Shown here one piece after another: positions 56,089 through 63,842 of a stretch of DNA of 64,000 nucleotides. A program made the translations under genes and the position numbers. The stretch is from assembly GCF_003852425.1 (NCBI RefSeq), contig NZ_QAJN01000001.1:1-64000 (forward strand). The letters are read 5' to 3'. Source of the stretch: Paucibacter sp. KBW04. GTDB taxonomy: Bacteria > Pseudomonadota > Gammaproteobacteria > Burkholderiales > Burkholderiaceae_C. Below the pieces are notes generated by a model that worked only from the letters and a program-made list of their open reading frames with translations, made no database searches and was not told the origin of the DNA. Position 1 is the first letter of the stretch. Each line of letters opens with the position of its first letter.

Positions 56089-57269
56089 TTGCTCAACAAA
56101 CGCATCGCGCCTTCCAGGCCGGCCAGGGACAGGGGGAACATGCGCTGATGCATGAGTTGCTGAATCAGGGCCACGCTTTGGCGGTACTGCCAGACGCCCT
56201 GAGGTTCGGGATTGATCCATGCGTATTTGGGAAAGGCATTGGCCAGTCTTTGCAGCCATTCGGCGCCGGCCTCTTCATTGTTGTATTCGACGCTGCCGCC
56301 GGGCTGCAGGATCTCGTAGGGGCTCATGGTGGCGTCGCCCACAAAGATCAGCTTGTAGTCCCGGTTGTACTTGCGAATGATGTCCCAGGTGGAGGTTTTC
56401 TCGGCAAAGCGGCGGCGATTGTTCTTCCACACAAAGTCATAGACGCAGTTGTGGAAGTAAAAGAATTCCAGATGCTTGAACTCGGCCTTGGCGGCGGAGA
56501 ACAGCTCCTCGACCCGGTGGATATGTTCGTCCATGGTGCCGCCCACATCCATCAGCAAGAGCACTTTGACCTTGTTGTGGCGCTCGGGAATCATGCGGAT
56601 GTCCAGCATGCCGGCATTGGCCGCGGTCTTGTGGATGGTGTCGTCCAGGTCCAGTTCCAGCTCCGAGCCTTCGCGGGCAAATCGGCGCAGGCGGCGCAAG
56701 GCCACCTTGATATTGCGGGTGCCCAGTTCCAGGTTGTCGTCGTAGTCTTTGTAGGCGCGTTGGTCCCAGACCTTGACGGCGCTGCGGTTGCGGCTCTTGT
56801 CCTGGCCTATGCGTATGCCCTGCGGGTTGTAGCCATAGGCGCCGAAGGGGCTGGTGCCGCCCGTGCCTATCCATTTGCTGCCGCCCTCGTGGCGTTCCTT
56901 CTGCTCCTCAAAACGCTTTTTGAGCGTCTCCATCAGCTCGTTCCAGCCCATTTTTTCGATGGCGGCCTTTTGCTCGGGCGAGAGTTCCAGCTCCAGATGC
57001 TTGCGCAACCATTCCAGTGGCACGTCTTTTGAGAAGTCGGTCAGCAAGTCCACGCCCTTGAAGTAGGCCGAGAAGGCACGGTCGAATTTGTCGTAGTGAG
57101 CCTCGTCCTTGACCAAGGTGGTGCGGGCCAGGAAGTAAAAGTCATCCACCGAGGGCGGGCCTTCGGCCCCAATAACGCCGGCCTTCAATCCCTCCAGCAG
57201 GCTCAGAAACTCCCGGACCGAAACCGGCAGCTTGGCAGCGCGCAAGGTGTAGAAAAATTTGATCAGCAT
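56085..57269 (-). CDS. VWA domain protein, CoxE-like
   Basis: The 394-residue protein has an N-terminal conserved region (MLIKFFYTLRAAKLPVSVRE) and a C-terminal von Willebrand A domain. Its metal site reads LLLMDVGGTMDEHI, where the usual DxSxS has glycine at the second position. It resembles CoxE-type partners of MoxR ATPases, which remodel proteins or insert metals. A MoxR gene is present about 4.8 kb away (62043-62897) rather than adjacent. Its stop overlaps the tamA start by 4 nt, so its expression is tied to outer-membrane assembly genes. Confidence 0.88.
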   Translation of the reverse strand: MLIKFFYTLRAAKLPVSVREFLSLLEGLKAGVIGAEGPPSVDDFYFLARTTLVKDEAHYDKFDRAFSAYFKGVDLLTDFSKDVPLEWLRKHLELELSPEQKAAIEKMGWNELMETLKKRFEEQKERHEGGSKWIGTGGTSPFGAYGYNPQGIRIGQDKSRNRSAVKVWDQRAYKDYDDNLELGTRNIKVALRRLRRFAREGSELELDLDDTIHKTAANAGMLDIRMIPERHNKVKVLLLMDVGGTMDEHIHRVEELFSAAKAEFKHLEFFYFHNCVYDFVWKNNRRRFAEKTSTWDIIRKYNRDYKLIFVGDATMSPYEILQPGGSVEYNNEEAGAEWLQRLANAFPKYAWINPEPQGVWQYRQSVALIQQLMHQRMFPLSLAGLEGAMRLLSK

Positions 57270-57550
57270 GGCGTGGGAGGAAAGGGCTTACGTTCCATTA
57301 TCCACAGCAAAAGCGGCCGAGCTCGGGCTGCGACGGTGGGGGCGAAGGCGTGAAGCCCTGGACTTGTCAAGGCGCAGGCTCCCGCATTCATAGGGGGGGC
57401 ATTTGTTGGAGTGACAAAGGCGTGGTGCCGGGCAAAATCCCCTGAGGCTCGCAAAGCCTGGACTTGGCTGCCAAGGCGGTGGGCAGAAGCACCGGGCCTG
57501 AGTGCTTGGCCAGGGCGCTGCGCGAGCGAGCACAAGGGACAAAACATTTC

Positions 57551-59623
57551 ATGACGGCAATGCCTAAGTCCAGATTGAATCGGCTCGCGCAAAGCCGCTT
57601 TGTGCTTTGCATGCGCGAGAGTTTTCTGTCGGTCTTGCCGGTTTACTTGTTTTTGCAGCTGACGGGCTTGCTGGTCGTGATGCTGCAAGCACTGGCGCCC
57701 GACCTGGTCCTGCGCCTACAGCCCGAGCTGCTCTTGTTTGCAAAGTTCAAGCTGTTTTGCTGGCCCTTGGTGATGATGAGCTCCTTCACCACCCATTTCG
57801 CCAGAGCTTATGGCATCGATCCCTTGTATGCCCTGATGCTGGTGCTGTCCCTGACTTTGCTGGCTTTTTTGGGGGGCTCCGGCGGGCAAAGCGTGTTGCA
57901 AACCTCGGCTTGGTTGATGTTGGCTTCATTCGTCTTGCCCCTGGCATCGGTCATGCTCTTGTGCAAGCTGATCGCCTGGATGCCCAGCATCAATATGAGC
58001 GGCGTGGCTCGGTTTTCACCGGCGCTATCCAAGACGGTGGTGCATGGGCTGCCCTTCTTGCTGATCCTGGTGGTCCTGGCCTGGCCAGCCATGCTGCTGT
58101 CCGATGTTCTGTCCAAGCCCCTGCTCAATCTCGGAGATCAAATTCCGGTCGGCCTGTACCTGGTGGCCCACATCATGATCAGCACTTTTCTTTGGTGGAT
58201 GGGGATCAGCGGCTCATCGGTGCTGAGCTTCCTCACCGGAGACTATGCGGCCCACCATGAGGCGATTCCCGGTGTGTCCCTCGGCTCCTTGATCTACGAC
58301 TTCATGGTGCCGGGCGGTTGCGGCGCCAGCCTGGCGCTGACCTTTTGCCTGATGTGGTACCAGCGCAAACAAAAGGGGCCCAAGATCTGGCATTGGGCCT
58401 TGCCCTTGCAAACCTTCAATATCAGCGAGGTGCTGATCTTCGGCTTGCCGGTGGTCGGCAATGTCAGCCTGCTCATCCCCTTTATGTTGGCGCCATTGCT
58501 GAACTGTGTGCTGGTGTATTTGGTGGTGGTGGAGTTCCGGCTCTTGCCGGTGCTGGGCTCTTGGCAAGGACATTGGATGACGCCTTACGGCCTGAACGCC
58601 TGGCTGATTGGCAGCACGACGGCGAGCGTGCTGGCCTTGCAGCTGGCTGTGCTGACCCTGTCCACCGCGGTTTACCGCCCCTTTGTGAAACGCTGGGTGC
58701 AGGAAGCGCAGCTGGGCGAGGCCAGCTGGGCCCTGGCCAAGCGCATGAATATCGGGCCGGGTTTGGAGATGTTTGCGGAGGCGCGCTTCGTCAAACGGCA
58801 TGAGGCTCAGAATGAATGGGGGCTGCAGGCCCAGGCCGCCTTGCGCCTCTTGCAGACCGGCACCTTGTGCATGCATTACCAACCCAAGCTCAATCTAAGA
58901 ACCGGGCAGGTGGTGGGCCTGGAGGCCTTGCTACGCTTGCGCCTGGAGGACGGCAGCTTTGTCCAGCCCGGGCGCTTTATGCCGGCCTTGGAGCAGACCG
59001 GCTTTGGCGATTTGCTGGACCTTTGGGTGGCGCGGCAGGTGGCGGATGATTTGCAGCGCTGGAATGCGGCGGGCTTTGCCAGCAAGGTGGCCATCAATCT
59101 CTCGGCGGCCACCATAGGCAATGACGATGCCTTTGGAGAAATTCTGGCCATCATGATCAAGTTCAAGGCCTTGGGCCTGGAGGCCGAGCTGCTGGAGAGC
59201 AGTCTGATCAAGGAGCCCGACTTGGTGCGTGCCCGCCTGGGCCGTTTGCGCGAGGCCGGGGTCAAGGTCTATGTGGACGACTTCGGCACCGGCTACTCCA
59301 ACCTCACCGTCTTCCACAGCGCCGAGGTGGATGTGGTCAAGCTGGACCGCTCCTTGCTAGAGGCGGCGGCCAAACCGCGCGGCGCCGATCTCTACCGCGA
59401 GGTCTGCGGCGCCATGCAGAGATTGGGTTATGAGGTCTTGGCCGAGGGGGTGGAAACCCCCGCCGAAGCGGACTTTGTCGCTGCTAGCGGTGTGTGTTTG
59501 ATCCAGGGGTGGTGGGTGTGCCGCCCCCTGGAGGCCGCTGCAGTGCCGGCCGGGGTGGCGGCCGTGTCCTTGCGCTTTAGCAAACAAGCCCGGGCAGATC
59601 CGGCAGCCCTGGCTCAGGCCTGA
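57551..59623 (+). CDS. PTS EIIC-like membrane domain fused to EAL phosphodiesterase
   Basis: The 690-residue protein has an N-terminal half with about ten membrane helices, in the style of PTS EIIC of the lactose/cellobiose class (MVPGGCGASLALTFCLM and EVLIFGLPVVGNVSLLIPFML). Its C-terminal half is an EAL domain. Active-site residues are present: EALLRLRL, AINLSA, LLESSL, VYVDDFGTGYSNL, VVKLDRSLL and LAEGVET. It should degrade cyclic di-GMP in response to a ligand, probably a sugar, bound by the EIIC part. No PTS IIA, IIB or HPr gene is nearby. The 281 bp upstream hold no recognised gene. The end overlaps the S9 peptidase gene by 10 nt. Confidence 0.88.
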   Translation: MTAMPKSRLNRLAQSRFVLCMRESFLSVLPVYLFLQLTGLLVVMLQALAPDLVLRLQPELLLFAKFKLFCWPLVMMSSFTTHFARAYGIDPLYALMLVLSLTLLAFLGGSGGQSVLQTSAWLMLASFVLPLASVMLLCKLIAWMPSINMSGVARFSPALSKTVVHGLPFLLILVVLAWPAMLLSDVLSKPLLNLGDQIPVGLYLVAHIMISTFLWWMGISGSSVLSFLTGDYAAHHEAIPGVSLGSLIYDFMVPGGCGASLALTFCLMWYQRKQKGPKIWHWALPLQTFNISEVLIFGLPVVGNVSLLIPFMLAPLLNCVLVYLVVVEFRLLPVLGSWQGHWMTPYGLNAWLIGSTTASVLALQLAVLTLSTAVYRPFVKRWVQEAQLGEASWALAKRMNIGPGLEMFAEARFVKRHEAQNEWGLQAQAALRLLQTGTLCMHYQPKLNLRTGQVVGLEALLRLRLEDGSFVQPGRFMPALEQTGFGDLLDLWVARQVADDLQRWNAAGFASKVAINLSAATIGNDDAFGEILAIMIKFKALGLEAELLESSLIKEPDLVRARLGRLREAGVKVYVDDFGTGYSNLTVFHSAEVDVVKLDRSLLEAAAKPRGADLYREVCGAMQRLGYEVLAEGVETPAEADFVAASGVCLIQGWWVCRPLEAAAVPAGVAAVSLRFSKQARADPAALAQA

Positions 59624-61725
59624 GTCCTTGGCTTTGCCTTGCCTTTTTCCTTCGCTGGTTTGGCCTTCTTGCCATGCGCCGAGCCGGATTGGCTCGCCGG
59701 GTCGTGTTTTTTCAACCAATCAAAGAACTCGCCGTACCAGAGCTTGCTGTTCTGGGGCTTCAAGATCCAATGGTTCTCGTCCGGGAACCAGAGCAGGCGA
59801 GCGTCCACATCCTGGGCCTTGAGCGTGTTGTAGTAGGCCAGGCCTTGGGCATCGGGCACGCGATAGTCCTTGGCACCGTGGATGACCAGGGTGGGGGTGC
59901 GCATATGCTGGGCAAAGGCGGCCGGATTCTGGCTCGCGACCCGGGCTGCATCGTCCCAATAGTAGGCGCCCAGCTCTTTGGCGAACCAGTGATAAGCGTC
60001 GCCGGCGAACATGGCTTGCCAGTCAAAGCAGCCGGCATGGCAGACATAGGCCTGGTAGCGGCCGGGTTTGATATGCCCATTCATCCAGGCCACCATATAG
60101 CCGCCATAGCTGCCGCCTGTGGCGAAGAGCCGCTGCTTGTCCACCCAGGGTTTTTTGAGCAGCCAATCGCTGCCGGCCTCGATGTCTTGCAGCTCCAGCT
60201 CGGTCCAGTGGCCGGTGATGGAGTCCAGGAAGGCATGACCAAAGCTCGATGAGCCGTGGTAGTTGACGCAGGCCACCACATAGCCTTGCGCGGCAAAGAC
60301 CTGATGGTTCCAGCGCCAGTGCCAGGAGTCGCCAAAAGCGGTGTGCGGGCCGCCGTGGATGACATGCATCACCGGGTACTTCTTTTTGGGGCTGAAGTCG
60401 GGCGGGTAGATCAGCCACATCTGCACCGGCTCATTCAATGCGCCCTGCACAAAAACTTCCTCGTGGCGGCCGAAGCGCTGTTGTTCCAGGCGCTGGCTGT
60501 TGAAGTGCTCGATGGCCTGCGCCTGGCCTTGCTCGTCCAGCACCGAAATGCGCGGCGGGTATTGCACGCTGTCGTGGTTGAGGACGATGACGCCGGCGGC
60601 CAGATCGAAGCTGGCGGCATGGCCGCCTTCGAATACGATGTGCGCCTGCTGGGCTTGCAGAGCAAAGCGCCAGAGATGGCGGCGACCGCGTTCCTCGGCC
60701 GCAAAGAGGATGGACAGATCGTCCGCATCCCAGATCAGGGGTGCGCTGACCTCCAGATCCAGCGCCTCCGACACCACGGCCCATCCGTTCTTGTAGGTGC
60801 CCTGCGTGTCCAGCACCGCCAGCTGCGCAGGCATGGTGTGTTTGAGTCCTTGATGGCTGGCCAGAAAGGCCAGGTGCTGGCCGCCATGGCTGTAGCGGGG
60901 GGCCTCAAAAGTCCAGTCCTTGTCCTGCAGCAGGGTACGGATGCGGCCGGTCTTGAGCTCCACTTCGCCCAGGGCGAAGCAGTCGTCCAGACGTTTGCTT
61001 TTGGCCGGGTTGAAGGAGAAGACGATGCAGCGACCGTCGGGCGAGATGTCAAAGCTATTGGCGTCCACGGCGGACCAGGACAGGCTGACCTCTGTGCCCT
61101 CGAACAAATCGCTGACCTTGCCGGTTTGCACATCCAGCACATGCAGATGAGGCACCCGGCCCTGGGGGATGTTTTGGTCCCAGTAGCGGTAGATGTTCTC
61201 TGAGGTGGCGTAGCCCGTGCTCTTGCGCGCCTTGAAGTCGGCCAAGGCCTTGGCCTGCGCCGCTGAACCTTTGAGTTCGGGCCAGACCCAGGAGACGAAG
61301 GCGATGCGGCGGCCATCGGGGAACCACTTGAAGCATTCCACGCCGGTGGCAATGCCCTGGCCCTTCTCTTGCCCCTGCCCGCCCAAGCGCCGCGCCTCGC
61401 CGCCGTCCGGGGCGATCAGATAGAGCTGGGCTTCCTCGTCCTTGTGGCCTTCTTGCTCGCGCCGGGCGACGAAGGCGATTTGCTCGCCGTACTTGGAGGC
61501 GGGGCTCCACTGCGGCGCACCATCTTTGTCGCCCGCGGCCGTCAGGCGGCGGGGCTCGCCGCCCAGGGTAGAGAGCAGGTAGAGGCTGCTGGTCCCGGCG
61601 TTCTTCTCCATCGAGAACTGGCTCAGGCTGACCACGGCCTGCGCCCCATCGGGCGAGAGGCTGGGCGCGCCCAGGCGATCCAGGGCCCAGAGGGCGTCGA
61701 CGTCAAAAGCTTTGCTTTGGCTCAT
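59614..61725 (-). CDS. S9 family peptidase (prolyl oligopeptidase family)
   Basis: The 703-residue protein has an N-terminal beta-propeller with WD-like PD40 repeats (SLSPDGAQAVVSLSQ, DISPDGRCIVFSFNP) and a C-terminal alpha/beta hydrolase. The nucleophile is in TGGSYGGYMVAW, the acid in IHGAKDYRVP and the histidine in DENHWIL. No signal peptide, so it is cytosolic and probably cleaves short peptides or acyl-peptides. It follows the small membrane protein by 11 nt. The C-terminus is Lys-rich. Confidence 0.93.
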   Translation of the reverse strand: MSQSKAFDVDALWALDRLGAPSLSPDGAQAVVSLSQFSMEKNAGTSSLYLLSTLGGEPRRLTAAGDKDGAPQWSPASKYGEQIAFVARREQEGHKDEEAQLYLIAPDGGEARRLGGQGQEKGQGIATGVECFKWFPDGRRIAFVSWVWPELKGSAAQAKALADFKARKSTGYATSENIYRYWDQNIPQGRVPHLHVLDVQTGKVSDLFEGTEVSLSWSAVDANSFDISPDGRCIVFSFNPAKSKRLDDCFALGEVELKTGRIRTLLQDKDWTFEAPRYSHGGQHLAFLASHQGLKHTMPAQLAVLDTQGTYKNGWAVVSEALDLEVSAPLIWDADDLSILFAAEERGRRHLWRFALQAQQAHIVFEGGHAASFDLAAGVIVLNHDSVQYPPRISVLDEQGQAQAIEHFNSQRLEQQRFGRHEEVFVQGALNEPVQMWLIYPPDFSPKKKYPVMHVIHGGPHTAFGDSWHWRWNHQVFAAQGYVVACVNYHGSSSFGHAFLDSITGHWTELELQDIEAGSDWLLKKPWVDKQRLFATGGSYGGYMVAWMNGHIKPGRYQAYVCHAGCFDWQAMFAGDAYHWFAKELGAYYWDDAARVASQNPAAFAQHMRTPTLVIHGAKDYRVPDAQGLAYYNTLKAQDVDARLLWFPDENHWILKPQNSKLWYGEFFDWLKKHDPASQSGSAHGKKAKPAKEKGKAKPRTQA

Positions 61726-61736
61726 GGGGTGCTGCT

Positions 61737-61988
61737 TCAGGGTTTCTTTTGTTGTTGCTGCTGCTTTGCTTGCCATTGGGCCAGGGCCTGGCGGCACAGC
61801 CAGCGACCGGCGCCGCTGCCAGCCAGGATCAGCGCCAGGCTGATCATCTCCGGCATGCCCCAGGCCTTGGAGGCGATGAAGTCAAGCCCGAAGGCCTGGC
61901 CCACCCACCATCCGGCCAGGGCGCCCAGCACAAAGCCGAGCGCGTCCGCCAGGCCTTCTTGCAAGGCCTTTTTCATTGCTGCATCCAT
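61737..61988 (-). CDS. Small membrane protein of unknown function
   Basis: The 83-residue protein has two hydrophobic segments (ALGFVLGALAGWWVGQAFGL and ISLALILAGSGAGRWLC) and ends in a Gln/Lys tail. It resembles small two-helix inner-membrane proteins of no known function. The start may be 61988 or the next ATG at 61976. It sits between moxR and the S9 peptidase gene on the same strand. Confidence 0.65.
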   Translation of the reverse strand: MDAAMKKALQEGLADALGFVLGALAGWWVGQAFGLDFIASKAWGMPEMISLALILAGSGAGRWLCRQALAQWQAKQQQQQKKP

Positions 61989-62042
61989 GTTTTTTTGTCT
62001 CCCTCGTGTGCTTTCGACTTCTACTTCTGTTTTAGGCCCTGC

Positions 62043-62897
62043 TCAGCGGTTGCGGCTTTGCATAAAGACCAGCTTCTCGAACAGGGTCAGGTCTTGCTCA
62101 TTCTTCAGCAAGGCGCCCACCAGAGGCGGCACCGCGGTGGCGGCGTCCTGGGTCAAGAGCGACTCGGTAGGGATGTCTTCGGCCACCAGGAGTTTGAGCC
62201 AGTCCAGTAGCTCGGAAGTCGAGGGCTTTTTCTTCAGGCCCGGCAGATTGCGCACCTCGAAGAAGGTCTTCAGCGCGGCAGCCAGCAGCTCTTTCTTCAG
62301 GCCGGGGAAGTGCACGTCCACGATGCTCTGCATGGTCGCCGCATCGGGGAACTTGATGTAGTGGAAGAAGCAGCGGCGCAAAAAGGCGTCGGGCAGCTCT
62401 TTCTCGTTGTTCGAGGTGATGAAGACCAGGGGGCGGTGCTTGGCCTTGATCAGCTGGCGGGTCTCGTAGACGTAGAACTCCATGCGGTCGATCTCACGCA
62501 AGAGATCGTTAGGGAATTCGATATCGGCCTTGTCGATCTCGTCGATCAGCAGGGCGACGGGCTGCTCGGACTCAAAAGCCTGCCAGAGCACACCCTTGAC
62601 GATGTAGTTCTCGATATTGCGAACCTTGTCCGAACCTTCGATGCCGGCCAGCTGGCTGTCCCGCAAACGGCTCACTGCGTCGTATTCGTAGAGGCCTTGC
62701 TGGGCCTTGGTCGTGGATTTGATGTGCCATTGCAACAGGGGCATACCCAGGGATGCGGCCACTTCCTCGGCCAACATCGTCTTGCCGGTACCGGGCTCGC
62801 CCTTGACCAATAAGGGGCGTTGCAGGGTGGCGGCGGCGTTCACCGCCAACATGAGATCGGGAGTGGCGATGTATTGGTCCGAGCCTGCAAATTTCAT
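62043..62897 (-). CDS. MoxR family AAA ATPase
   Basis: The 284-residue ATPase has Walker A GEPGTGKT (residues 33-40), Walker B VALLIDEIDKAD, sensor 1 region PLVFITSNNEKELPDAFLRRC and a C-terminal lid. It fits the MoxR group that works with VWA proteins such as the one at 56085-57269. The ATG at 62897 gives the family start MKFAGSDQYIA; upstream in-frame codons run antisense through the cytochrome gene. It is divergent from cytochrome c4. Confidence 0.92.
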   Translation of the reverse strand: MKFAGSDQYIATPDLMLAVNAAATLQRPLLVKGEPGTGKTMLAEEVAASLGMPLLQWHIKSTTKAQQGLYEYDAVSRLRDSQLAGIEGSDKVRNIENYIVKGVLWQAFESEQPVALLIDEIDKADIEFPNDLLREIDRMEFYVYETRQLIKAKHRPLVFITSNNEKELPDAFLRRCFFHYIKFPDAATMQSIVDVHFPGLKKELLAAALKTFFEVRNLPGLKKKPSTSELLDWLKLLVAEDIPTESLLTQDAATAVPPLVGALLKNEQDLTLFEKLVFMQSRNR

Positions 62898-62945
62898 GCT
62901 GTAGATCAAGTGATAGATTGGAAAAATCAGTATAGAGCCGCGACC

Positions 62946-62951
62946 TATAAT
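62946..62951 (+). promoter_or_regulatory. Possible -10 box of cytochrome c4 gene
   Basis: A perfect TATAAT lies 33 nt before the cytochrome start in the 87-bp gap shared with the divergent moxR gene. The best upstream -35-like hexamer, TTGGAA at 62918-62923, is spaced 22 nt away, which is long, so confidence is limited. Confidence 0.45.
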
Positions 62952-62984
62952 CGCCGCCGAACTAGACCAAGACCCCCGGAGACC

Positions 62985-63644
62985 ATGAAAAAACTGTTGC
63001 AGAGCTCGCTTGTCGTGGCCGCTATGTTTGGCGCCTCGTTTTCCGTTCATGCCCAGGCAACAGCCGCGGGTCAGGGCAGTGTTCAATCCAAGATTGCCAT
63101 GTGCATTGGCTGCCACGGCATTCCAGGGTATCAGGCCACCTTCCCTGAGGTGCACAAGGTGCCCATGATCGCAGGTCAGAACGCCAAGTACATTGCCACG
63201 GCGCTGACGGCCTATGCCAAGGGTGATCGCAAGCACCCCACCATGCGCGGCATCGCTCAGACCCTGAGCGAGCAAGACATCGCCGATATCTCGGCCTACT
63301 ACGAGAAACAGGCCGTTGTGCCCGCAGTGCCCGAGACGCCCGCCGCGCCCTCGGCCCAGGTGTCCGCCTTGCTGACCAAGGGCGCATGCGCCTCCTGCCA
63401 TGGCGCCAACTTCAGCAAGCCCATCGACGGCAGCTATCCCAAGATCGCCGGCCAGCATGCCGACTACCTCTTGGTGGCCCTGAAGTCCTACCAGACCGAA
63501 GGCAACCCCGTGGTCGGCCGCAGCAACGCCATCATGGCCGGCCAGGTCAAGCAGTTCAGCCATGCCGAGCTGAAAGCCATCTCCGGCTACCTGGCCAGTT
63601 TGCCGGGTGAGTTGCGCACCGTGCCGCAAAGCAAGTTCCGCTGA
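62985..63644 (+). CDS. Diheme cytochrome c4
   Basis: The 219-residue periplasmic protein has a signal peptide (ending SVHAQA) and two class I heme c domains with CIGCH at 40-44 and CASCH at 135-139. Likely axial methionines are in HPTMRGIA and AIMAGQVKQF. The two-domain layout and length match cytochrome c4, which carries electrons to terminal oxidases. It is the first gene on the plus strand after the moxR group, with a GGAGACC site before its ATG and a structured terminator after it. Confidence 0.95.
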   Translation: MKKLLQSSLVVAAMFGASFSVHAQATAAGQGSVQSKIAMCIGCHGIPGYQATFPEVHKVPMIAGQNAKYIATALTAYAKGDRKHPTMRGIAQTLSEQDIADISAYYEKQAVVPAVPETPAAPSAQVSALLTKGACASCHGANFSKPIDGSYPKIAGQHADYLLVALKSYQTEGNPVVGRSNAIMAGQVKQFSHAELKAISGYLASLPGELRTVPQSKFR

Positions 63645-63693
63645 ATCCAGCGTTAGGCCGTAGCGGTGCCAGTGGCGCGGCTGCGGAATTGAG

Positions 63694-63760
63694 AAGCCGC
63701 CTTGGCTGTGGACTTCTTGCAGGCGAAAGCCTGCAAAAGGTCGCAGAAAGGCGGCTTTTT
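63694..63760 (+). terminator. Terminator with nested hairpin after cytochrome c4
   Basis: AAGCCGCCTT at 63694-63703 pairs with AAGGCGGCTT at 63748-63757 and is followed by a T-run. Inside, TTGCAGGC, loop GAAA, GCCTGCAA forms a second, stable hairpin. The outer stem with T-run can act as a terminator; the enclosed hairpin is unusual and might be a regulatory or stability element. Confidence 0.75.
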
Positions 63761-63842
63761 CATGTTTATCTAGAGGTGTGCATCCTCTCGGGCTGCGTGA
63801 TACTGGGTGTTCCTGACTTTCTCATCTCGGCTGCACCCAGCG

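Noticed and set aside
57298-57306. Perfect DnaA box TTATCCACA as a replication origin sign
   Set aside because: A single 9-mer is expected about once in two windows of this size by chance, and no other boxes, AT-rich region or dnaA gene is near.
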